Shown here: positions 57,610 through 64,000 of the stretch, piece by piece | Layout of the letters: the number at the start of each line of letters is the position of its first letter | Numbering within the stretch: the stretch's first letter is position 1 | Source of the DNA: Deferribacteraceae bacterium UBA6799 | Lineage (GTDB): Bacteria > Chrysiogenota > Deferribacteres > Deferribacterales > Geovibrionaceae | Length of the DNA: 64,000 nt | Direction: 5' to 3' | NCBI GenBank assembly: GCA_002452335.1 | Contig: DKFJ01000007.1 | Coordinates: 271,573-335,572, forward strand | The notes under the pieces: model-generated | Told to the model about the DNA's origin: nothing | The model's database searches: none | Seen by the model: only the letters and a program-made list of their open reading frames with translations | Translations under genes and position numbers: made by a program

Positions 57610-58757
57610 GTGTCTTTCACCATGCTGAATCTGCTGCTGCTGCCGTAGTTAAGATCTATTTTGGCTACATAGGGCTTCACAAACTCAGCAAAAGCTGTCC
57701 TCTCGCCTTTGGGCAGCTTCAGAGGGGGAGATGTGAAAGTCAGAGGATTAAGAAATCTGCTTCCCTGCTTGATACGGTAGTCAAGGTGCGGTCCGGAGGA
57801 AATTCCTGTTGAACCGACATAGCCTATCGTATCACCCTGAGATACCTTCGAACCCTTTCTTATCTTAGCGAATTTAGACAGGTGCAGATAGAGTGTCTCA
57901 TATCCGTTGGCGTGTCTGATCTTCACATAGTTTCCGTTAAACTGATTATATTCCCTGTTCAGAACCACCCCGGATGCTGTGGCGTGTATGGGTGTGCCCA
58001 CCGGAGCGGCATAGTCAACGCCGTGGTGAGGCAGATATTTGTTAAGCACGGGGTGCAGGCGTCTGCCTGTGTATGTTGAAGATATTCTGGAAAATTTCAG
58101 AGGGGCTTTCAGGAAGCCTCTTTTCAGAGATGTTCCGTCCGGTCTGAAATATCCTTTTGTGGTATCGGATTCATAATAGAGACCTCTGATGAGTTTCCCC
58201 TGATTTATGAAATCAGCTGCCAGAATTCTTCCATAGCCGATGAATTTGTCTTTAGCGAATTTTTTCTCCACCAGCATGGTGAAGGAATCGCCCTTGCGCA
58301 GAGCGTGAAAGAAATCTATCTCCCATTCATAGATATCAGCCAGAATGAACGCCAGCTCTGGGTTTTCTCCTGACGCTGTCACTGCCTCCGTCAGGCTGGA
58401 ATTCACAACACCTGACACCACGGATGTAATGGTGTAGACCGGATGCTTTGTCACCTTCAGGGTGTAGGCGTCGTCACCAAGCAGATTGATGGAGATATCG
58501 GTCAGGCTGTTCGGCGACAGAGTGACTGAAGCGGGAGACATCTTAACGATGGTTCCGATCTTCAGCGTAAAATCCGGCAGAACTTTTTTCAGATCTTTTT
58601 CCAGATTGATTATTTTAGGAGCTGACAGCTTGTCGGAAAAAATAGAGAAAAGGCTTTCACCTGTCTGAACCTTATAGACCTCAGCATTGGCAAAAGCGGA
58701 TGCGAATGAAAACAAAAGTATGATAACAAATATAAAAAGTTTAGGCGCCTGCTGCAT
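57579..58757 (-). CDS. M23-family metallopeptidase (LytM type) with signal peptide
   Basis: A 392-residue envelope protein. Signal peptide about 1-25 (LFIFVIILLFSFASAFA). A LysM/OapA-like domain (YKVQTGESLFSIFSDKL) follows, then a C-terminal LytM domain. Zinc ligands: HHGVDYAAPVGTPIHA (His and Asp) and LDYRI of GPHLDYRIKQG (His), plus catalytic LYLHLSKF. It cleaves peptide cross-links of peptidoglycan or, in MepM-like relatives, enables wall expansion. I chose ATG 58757, with GAGGAGG upstream, over an earlier frame. It overlaps dedA by 17 bases; last gene of the dxs operon. Confidence 0.92.
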   Translation of the reverse strand: MQQAPKLFIFVIILLFSFASAFANAEVYKVQTGESLFSIFSDKLSAPKIINLEKDLKKVLPDFTLKIGTIVKMSPASVTLSPNSLTDISINLLGDDAYTLKVTKHPVYTITSVVSGVVNSSLTEAVTASGENPELAFILADIYEWEIDFFHALRKGDSFTMLVEKKFAKDKFIGYGRILAADFINQGKLIRGLYYESDTTKGYFRPDGTSLKRGFLKAPLKFSRISSTYTGRRLHPVLNKYLPHHGVDYAAPVGTPIHATASGVVLNREYNQFNGNYVKIRHANGYETLYLHLSKFAKIRKGSKVSQGDTIGYVGSTGISSGPHLDYRIKQGSRFLNPLTFTSPPLKLPKGERTAFAEFVKPYVAKIDLNYGSSSRFSMVKDTQKLLNVSPL

Positions 58758-59358
58758 TCTTCCTCCTCGTTCTGTACCAGAGGGTATATCCCCCAACCAC
58801 AACCGCAAGTAAACACATAGTTATTATAGTAATCGGCCTTAAATTCGTTTTAATTAGTTCAATATTATTACCAACGATATATCCCATAACCGCCAGCACA
58901 ACAACCCAGATGCCCGCGCCGAAAGAAGTGTAAAAAACAAACTTCCCCATGTTCATCCCGGCAAGCCCGGCAGGAAAAGAGATATATTGTCTCACCACAG
59001 GAATCAGCCTTCCGGCGAAAGTGGTTATCTCTCCGTGGTTATTGAAATATTTTTCCATTTTATCAAGTTTTTCAGGAGGCAGCAAAAAGTATTTGCCGTA
59101 TTTCAGCAGAAGCCCTCTGCCCATGTAGACAGCCAGAGCGTAGTTGACCAGAGCGCCGATAACTGATCCGGCTATACCGCTGATCACCACCAGATATATG
59201 TTCATCTGCCCCTGAGCCGCCAGATATCCGGCAGGAGGAACGACAACTTCGCTGGGAAAAGGAACGAAAGAGCTCTCCAGAGCCATAAGGATAACTATCC
59301 CCGCATATCCCATTCCGTCAACGCTGTGCAGGATAAACTGCACGAAAGAATCAAGCAT
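58741..59358 (-). CDS. DedA-family membrane protein
   Basis: A 205-residue inner-membrane protein of the DedA/VTT family, proposed to recycle undecaprenyl phosphate or other lipids. ESSFVPFPSEVVVPPAGYLA and the FAGRLIPVVRQYISFPAGLAGM block (conserved F/GR and G-x-A-G) are diagnostic. About five hydrophobic segments. Overlaps recN by 8 bases. UptA-like undecaprenyl-phosphate flipping is plausible with the neighbouring dxs and wall hydrolase, but is inference. Confidence 0.93.
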   Translation of the reverse strand: MLDSFVQFILHSVDGMGYAGIVILMALESSFVPFPSEVVVPPAGYLAAQGQMNIYLVVISGIAGSVIGALVNYALAVYMGRGLLLKYGKYFLLPPEKLDKMEKYFNNHGEITTFAGRLIPVVRQYISFPAGLAGMNMGKFVFYTSFGAGIWVVVLAVMGYIVGNNIELIKTNLRPITIITMCLLAVVVGGYTLWYRTRRKNAAGA

Positions 59359-61003
59359 TCCTCATATCCTCTGTCATCTCCATCGCCTGTCTGAGAGCGG
59401 ATTCAGTGGCGCTTCCGGCTATCATGCCCGCCAGAACCTCCATCCGCCTGCTCTCCTCTATTTCAGATATTTCAGTCTTAGCTATCTCATTATCCAGAGA
59501 TTTAGTTATGTGAAAGTGTCTTGCTCCGGCGCATGCCACTACCGGCAGGTGTGTTATCACTATAACCTGTCTGGAATCCGCCACATGTTTCAGCTTCACA
59601 GCCACCTGACGGGCGGTCTTTCCGCTGATGCCGGTGTCTATCTCATCGAAAACCAGAGTATGCACTCTGTCTCTGGATGCGAACACCTCTTTCATCGCCA
59701 GCATCACACGGGATATCTCACCACCTGAAGCCACCTTCTGAATAGGTCCCGGCTCGAAACCGGGGTTGGTGCTGATATAAAACTCCGCTCTGATACCTGC
59801 GGACGCATCTATATCCCCTGTTTCTTCAAACACCACCTTAAAGACAGAGTTCTTAAGCTCAAGTTCACTCAATCCGGCAATTATTTTATCTTCTATGAAA
59901 TTTGCTGTTTTTCTTCTCTCTGCGTTCAGCGTGTCGGCATTTTTCAGGGCGTCTTTCTTCAGGTTTTCCAGCTCTTTTTCCAATACGTCCAGATTACCCG
60001 ATCCTGTCTCCATGTCGTCCAGCTTGGCTCTGATCTCCGCACCGTAAGCCGCCACGGAAGCCAGATCTCCGCCGTATTTCTTTATCAGGGTATTCAGTTT
60101 GTATTTTCTGTCGATGAGCCTGTTCAGCTCGTCCGGATCCATCTCGCTGCCGTCCGCCACAGACTCGATATTCGCCATGGTATCGTTCAGGGTGTATGTC
60201 ATCTCCGCCAGGGTGTCCGCCGCCTTTGACAGAACCTCGCTGTATGATGATATACTGTTCAGGGCGGAAGCCGCAGAAGTGATCAGCTCATAGGCGTTCA
60301 CCTCTCCGTCACGCAGAAGCCCCAGCGCGCGGGATGAATTGTCCAGTATCTTTTCCATATTGGACATGACGTTTATCCTGTCCTCTATGCGGATGTCCTC
60401 GTCCAGATCGATTCGCAGCGATTCTATCTCGGAGAGCTGAAATTCCAGCATATCCTTCTCCCGCATCACCTGCGCCCTGTCTTTCCTGATGGACTCGATA
60501 CGGTTCACCATCGCCCTGTATGCCTCATATGAGGCGGCGTAGGCGTTTTTAACTTTATCCGGGATGAGCGAGTCAACGAATGTTATATGGGTGGCGCTGT
60601 CCAGCAGCATCTGGTGTTCGTGCTGTCCGTGGATATCGCAGAAGCTGTTTGTCAGCTCCTTCAGCTGTTCCACGGTCGCCATGCGCCCGTTCACGAATAT
60701 TCTGTTTTTTCCGGTTTTGTCTATCTCACGGCGGATGATGATGCCGTCAGATGTTTCGAACTGCTCAGCCAGATCGTCGGATATGCCGTCCACGGCTGAA
60801 AACTCCGCCTCGACAACAATCTTTTTTTCCGGATCCCTGAACAGTGTGCGGTTGAATCTGGCTCCCAGAACGAGATTAAGAGCGCCGATAAAAACTGATT
60901 TTCCGGCTCCGGTCTCGCCGGTGATGATATTAAGCCCGTCAGCGAACTCAACGGAAACGCTCTCTATGACAGAAAGATTTTCCACACGGAGCATGCTCAG
61001 CAC
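59351..61003 (-). CDS. recN: DNA repair protein RecN
   Basis: A 550-residue SMC-like ATPase for double-strand break repair. Walker A ITGETGAGKSVFIGAL, signature KVASGGEISRVMLAMK, Walker B HTLVFDEIDTGISGKTA, with coiled coils between. I use the GTG at 61003 because its translated MLSMLRVENLSVIE aligns residue for residue with family starts such as MLAELSIKNFAIIE; an ATG three codons later is possible. It overlaps the nadK end by 7 bases. No LexA box is visible before it; it sits inside an operon. Confidence 0.95.
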   Translation of the reverse strand: MLSMLRVENLSVIESVSVEFADGLNIITGETGAGKSVFIGALNLVLGARFNRTLFRDPEKKIVVEAEFSAVDGISDDLAEQFETSDGIIIRREIDKTGKNRIFVNGRMATVEQLKELTNSFCDIHGQHEHQMLLDSATHITFVDSLIPDKVKNAYAASYEAYRAMVNRIESIRKDRAQVMREKDMLEFQLSEIESLRIDLDEDIRIEDRINVMSNMEKILDNSSRALGLLRDGEVNAYELITSAASALNSISSYSEVLSKAADTLAEMTYTLNDTMANIESVADGSEMDPDELNRLIDRKYKLNTLIKKYGGDLASVAAYGAEIRAKLDDMETGSGNLDVLEKELENLKKDALKNADTLNAERRKTANFIEDKIIAGLSELELKNSVFKVVFEETGDIDASAGIRAEFYISTNPGFEPGPIQKVASGGEISRVMLAMKEVFASRDRVHTLVFDEIDTGISGKTARQVAVKLKHVADSRQVIVITHLPVVACAGARHFHITKSLDNEIAKTEISEIEESRRMEVLAGMIAGSATESALRQAMEMTEDMRNA

Positions 61004-61857
61004 TGAACACCGCCCCAGCCGAGTTTTTCCCTGATGAGGGCATAGTAATTCTTGTCCTTAGGCACGATCAACTGTGTGCAGCTGCTCGCCTTTTTCACTG
61101 TGATGGTCTTTTCTGTGTCCAGCTGGTGAAAGATCTGTCCGTCATAGGTGATGGACACCCTTTCGCCGTCTGTGTTGATCCTGATCTCTATTTCGCTGTC
61201 ATCAGAGATGACTATAGGTCTGTTGGAAAGCCCCTGAGGGCAGATTGGAGTTATTATCATACTTTCGAGACTGGGGTGGACTATGGGACCGCCCGCCGCC
61301 AGACTGTATGCGGTGGAGCCAGTGGGTGTCGCCACGATCAGCCCGTCCGCTCTGTATTCGTTCACCAGCATTCCGTTGATGTATAGCGACATTTCTATGA
61401 TACGGGCAACGTCCGCCTTGTTTATGACGAGGTCGTTCAGAACGTCTATCTCCAGAACTTTTTCGTCATCTTCCAGCAGATGAGAGTGGAGCTTCATCCT
61501 GCGCTCCATGCGGTAGTCGCCGTCCAGAACGGATTTGATGGCAGCCACAGCGTCAGACGCTCTGGTCTCTGTCAGAAAGCCCAGCCTGCCCAGGTTGATA
61601 CCCAGAATAGGCGTCTCTTTCTTGCCCAGAATACGCACGGCGGAGATCAGAGTGCCGTCGCCGCCCAGAACTATAATCAGGTCGGCCTTTTCTTTTATCT
61701 CTTCATCGCTGTTATATATATCAGAGCCGAGCGCCTCGGCGGTGCGCTTCTCTCTGAGGATCACTTTTCCGTGAGCCTCCAGAAAAGCCGTAATCTCCTC
61801 CAGCAGAGGACGAACCCTGTCACCGTGGGGCTTGGCAACTATAGCTATGTTCTTCAT
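60997..61857 (-). CDS. nadK: NAD kinase
   Basis: A 286-residue enzyme that phosphorylates NAD to NADP. The GGDGT motif is IIVLGGDGTLISAVR, followed by ILGINLGRLGFLTE and EYRADGLIVATPTGSTAYSL. Length typical. Its start overlaps the tlyA end by 38 bases and its end overlaps recN. The order tlyA-nadK-recN is widely conserved. Confidence 0.97.
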   Translation of the reverse strand: MKNIAIVAKPHGDRVRPLLEEITAFLEAHGKVILREKRTAEALGSDIYNSDEEIKEKADLIIVLGGDGTLISAVRILGKKETPILGINLGRLGFLTETRASDAVAAIKSVLDGDYRMERRMKLHSHLLEDDEKVLEIDVLNDLVINKADVARIIEMSLYINGMLVNEYRADGLIVATPTGSTAYSLAAGGPIVHPSLESMIITPICPQGLSNRPIVISDDSEIEIRINTDGERVSITYDGQIFHQLDTEKTITVKKASSCTQLIVPKDKNYYALIREKLGWGGVQC

Positions 61858-62644
61858 TAACCACCCTTTTGATGATATTTTCTATTTTATCATCAAAGAC
61901 TACGTCATTGTATACAAAATACACGAGATATTCAATATTTCCTTTTGCGCCCCTGATAGGCGACACGCAGAGCCCACGCAGGGAAAAACCGCTTTCACTT
62001 CCGTATCCTATCACCTCTCGGATGACCCGCTCATGCACGCTTTTATCCGTCACGATGCCGCCTCTGCCCACTTCCTGCTTCATCGCCTCGAACTGGGGTT
62101 TGATGAGGAACACGGCCTCCGATCCCTCACGGGAAAACTGCACGCAGGCGGGAATTATCATCTTAAGCGATATGAACGACACATCGCAAACGAAGATATC
62201 AGCAAAAGAGCCTATCACATCGAAATCAATAGTGCGGAAATTGGTATTGTCCAGCACGGTCACACGTTCATCACGGGCAAGCCTGGGGTCGAGCTGTCCA
62301 CGCCCGGTATCCACAGCGAACACGGATGACGCGCCGTTTGTCAGGGCGACATCGGTGAAACCTCCGGTGGAGGCGCCTATATCTATGACTGTTTTGTTTT
62401 GAAAATTAATATGAAATTCGCCGACAGCCTTTTCCAGCTTCAGCCCGCCCCGGCTGGCGTATTTGTTATGTGATTTCAGCCTCACCACGGCATCCGCAGA
62501 CACCATGTCGCCCGCCTTGTCCACCCTGTGATCGTCCGCCACAACCAGCCCCGCCATGATGAAGCGTCTCGCCTCGTCTATGTCGCTGACCAGCTCCAGA
62601 GAGACCAGCAGGCTGTCAATGCGCTCTTTTTTTGGTGAAGACAT
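61820..62644 (-). CDS. tlyA: TlyA-family RNA methyltransferase
   Basis: A 274-residue protein: an N-terminal S4 RNA-binding domain (about 6-65, RIDSLLVSLELVSDIDEARR) and a FtsJ-like methyltransferase with VIDIGASTGGFTDVAL (SAM site) and FVCDVSFISLKMIIP. Mycobacterial TlyA 2'-O-methylates 16S and 23S rRNA. Start overlaps the dxs stop by one base (TGATG). Confidence 0.94.
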   Translation of the reverse strand: MSSPKKERIDSLLVSLELVSDIDEARRFIMAGLVVADDHRVDKAGDMVSADAVVRLKSHNKYASRGGLKLEKAVGEFHINFQNKTVIDIGASTGGFTDVALTNGASSVFAVDTGRGQLDPRLARDERVTVLDNTNFRTIDFDVIGSFADIFVCDVSFISLKMIIPACVQFSREGSEAVFLIKPQFEAMKQEVGRGGIVTDKSVHERVIREVIGYGSESGFSLRGLCVSPIRGAKGNIEYLVYFVYNDVVFDDKIENIIKRVVNEEHSYSCQAPR

Positions 62645-64000
62645 CAGGAAAGTTTCTGAAAAATCGACCCGGCTATGCTCTCAGCGTCCAGACCTATCAG
62701 TTTTCTGAGCTGTTTCACATCGCCGTGTTCTATGAACAGATCGGGAAGCCCGAATTTGATTATTTTCGCGCAGACGCCGTGCTCCATCAGGATAGAGGAT
62801 ATCTCCTCACCGGCTCCGCCTTTTATACTGCCCTCCTCCACGGTAACCACCAGCCTTGCGCCTTTGGCGGCTTCGGCTATCACGTTATCGTTCAGAGGTT
62901 TTAAAAACCGCATATTCACCAGAGTGACACTGAGCCCGGCCTCTATGAGTTTGCTGTATGCCTTGTATGATTCCTCGAAAATGTGTCCGGCGGAGAACAT
63001 CACCACGTCCTTTCCGCCGCCTATCAGCTCCGGTTCGCCTATAACCACAGGCTGTTCTGTGAGCTCAGGATAGTCTCCCGCCTCGCCTCTGGCATATCTG
63101 ACAGCGCAGGGGGTCGTCATCCCTTCCGCCAGTTTCAGCATCTGCACCAGCTCATATCCGTCCTTGGGCAGCATCACCGTCAGATTGGGAATACAGCGCA
63201 GATATGACATATCGAAAGCGCCGTGGTGCGTCGGTCCGTCCGCTCCCACCAGCCCGCCTCTGTCCAGACAGAGTACCACGGGAAGGTTCTGAAGAGCGAC
63301 ATCATGTATTATCTGATCGTAAGCTCTCTGCATGAATGTGGAATACACAGCCACGAAAGGCTTGATCCCGCTGATCGCCATTCCGGCGGCGAATGTTACG
63401 GCGTGCTGTTCTGCTATACCGACGTCGAAAACTCTGTCGGGGAATTTCTCTTCCATCTGGTTGAGCCCTGTGCCGTCTTTCATAGCGGCGCTCACCGCTA
63501 CTATCCGGCTGTTGTTCTCTGCCATCTCAGCCAGCGTCTCGCCGAAAATATCGGTATATGATTTTTTACCCGGCAGCTTCACAGAATTGCCAGTGGCAAT
63601 ATCGAACGAAGCCACTCCGTGGAATTTCGACGGGTCAAGCTCGGCAGGCTCATAGCCTTTGCCTTTTTTAGTCATCACATGCACCAGAACGGGTCCGTCC
63701 ACATTGTGGGCATTCTCCAGCGCCTTAACCACGTCTTTTATCCTGTTGCCCTGAACAGGACCTATATATCTGAGCCCCAGCTCCTCGAAAAGGATACCGG
63801 GTGTAAAAAATCCTACCATGCCCTCTTCCATCTTTTTAGCGAGAGAGAGTATTTTATTTCCCAGAGGTTTTTCAGACAGATACGTCTGAACGTCTTTTCT
63901 CACACGGGTATAGAACTTGCCCGCCATCATATTGGACAGATAATGCGAAAAACCGCCCACGTTAGGGCTGATGGACATTTCGTTGTCGTTCAGCACAACT
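62644..64000 (-). CDS. dxs: 1-deoxy-D-xylulose-5-phosphate synthase (5' end outside the window)
   Basis: The C-terminal about 452 residues of DXS, the first enzyme of the MEP isoprenoid pathway (TPP-dependent condensation of pyruvate and glyceraldehyde-3-phosphate). The visible part begins within VVLNDNEMSISPNVGG, a TPP-domain block, so about 170 N-terminal residues lie beyond the edge. FDVGIAEQHAVTFAAGMAI and LCLDRGGLVGADGPTHHGAFD are diagnostic. First visible gene of a dxs-tlyA-nadK-recN-dedA-M23 operon. Confidence 0.96.
   Translation of the reverse strand, partial: VVLNDNEMSISPNVGGFSHYLSNMMAGKFYTRVRKDVQTYLSEKPLGNKILSLAKKMEEGMVGFFTPGILFEELGLRYIGPVQGNRIKDVVKALENAHNVDGPVLVHVMTKKGKGYEPAELDPSKFHGVASFDIATGNSVKLPGKKSYTDIFGETLAEMAENNSRIVAVSAAMKDGTGLNQMEEKFPDRVFDVGIAEQHAVTFAAGMAISGIKPFVAVYSTFMQRAYDQIIHDVALQNLPVVLCLDRGGLVGADGPTHHGAFDMSYLRCIPNLTVMLPKDGYELVQMLKLAEGMTTPCAVRYARGEAGDYPELTEQPVVIGEPELIGGGKDVVMFSAGHIFEESYKAYSKLIEAGLSVTLVNMRFLKPLNDNVIAEAAKGARLVVTVEEGSIKGGAGEEISSILMEHGVCAKIIKFGLPDLFIEHGDVKQLRKLIGLDAESIAGSIFQKLS

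Noticed and set aside
1..64000. CRISPR array, insertion sequence, prophage or toxin-antitoxin pair
   Set aside because: No regularly spaced repeats, transposase, integrase, phage structural gene or recognisable small toxin pair was seen.

Overview
The window is a dense bacterial chromosome segment of about 61 protein genes and one tRNA. I see no rRNA, prophage, insertion sequence or CRISPR array. Gram-negative traits are clear: lipoprotein boxes, a periplasmic di-haem peroxidase, heptosyltransferase-type LPS genes and a GT-C lipid glycosylation module. Anaerobic or microaerophilic traits include a two-subunit 2-oxoacid:ferredoxin oxidoreductase, a B12-dependent ribonucleotide reductase, futalosine-route MqnA, methylmalonyl-CoA epimerase and the Gln-tRNA amidotransferase GatCAB. 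With many soluble or membrane kinases of the HQW(R/K)QP type and two chemoreceptors, this fits Deferribacterota (Geovibrio/Denitrovibrio/Seleniivibrio relatives). That assignment is an inference from gene content, not a search.

Layout. 1-1915 (minus): phenylacetate-CoA ligase, a double-ACT protein and the first 32 codons of a LivH permease. 2013-4954 (minus): a GT2 / tandem LAB_N / GT-C module. 5138-6504: amt behind a sigma-54 promoter. 6505-6784: palindromic repeats. 6785-8649 (minus): uraA-upp. 8849-9850: a threonine-aldolase-type lyase. 9948-12696: a 53-residue zinc-ribbon gene heading an amino-acid ABC operon. 12733-15257 (minus): sensor kinase and glutamine amidotransferase. 15405-18050 (minus): aconitase. 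18152-22256: SRPBCC protein, EAL-CBS-GGDEF protein and CBS-pyrophosphatase. 22259-25974: a partner-switching signalling island (soluble kinase, STAS protein, divergent REC-PP2C-ATPase). 26011-28166: DUF4405-type membrane protein (sigma-54 promoter), HAD phosphatase and a small unknown. 28479-30074: a soluble chemoreceptor behind a third sigma-54 promoter.

30146-34780: methyltransferase, LigB/DODA-type protein, AMMECR1 protein and KorAB. 34761-38857: CSCG-type permease, di-haem peroxidase and a membrane chemoreceptor. 38890-39834 (minus): 2-hydroxyacid dehydrogenase. 39942-43645: gatC-gatA-gatB-mce, with a repeat element between gatA and gatB. 48965 down to 43705 (minus): tRNA-Gln, proB, proA, nadD, rsfS, trmL, mqnA and a GNAT gene, closely packed. 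49129-52079: Rrf2 regulator and nrdJ. 52139-57609: glycosyltransferase cluster including a deacetylase-glycosyltransferase fusion. 64000 down to 57579 (minus): dxs (5' end outside the window), tlyA, nadK, recN, dedA and an M23 peptidase, all overlapping.

The least conventional items are: the GT2/tandem-LAB_N/GT-C module, in which a PQ-loop-type protein sits where a flippase is expected; three sigma-54 promoters with possible upstream activator sites; the partner-switching island; the LigB-AMMECR1 pair; the soluble chemoreceptor with a C-terminal Cache-like domain; the deacetylase-glycosyltransferase fusion; and two terminators embedded in the coding sequence of the opposing convergent gene. 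All functions are assigned by reading motifs; no database search was run.
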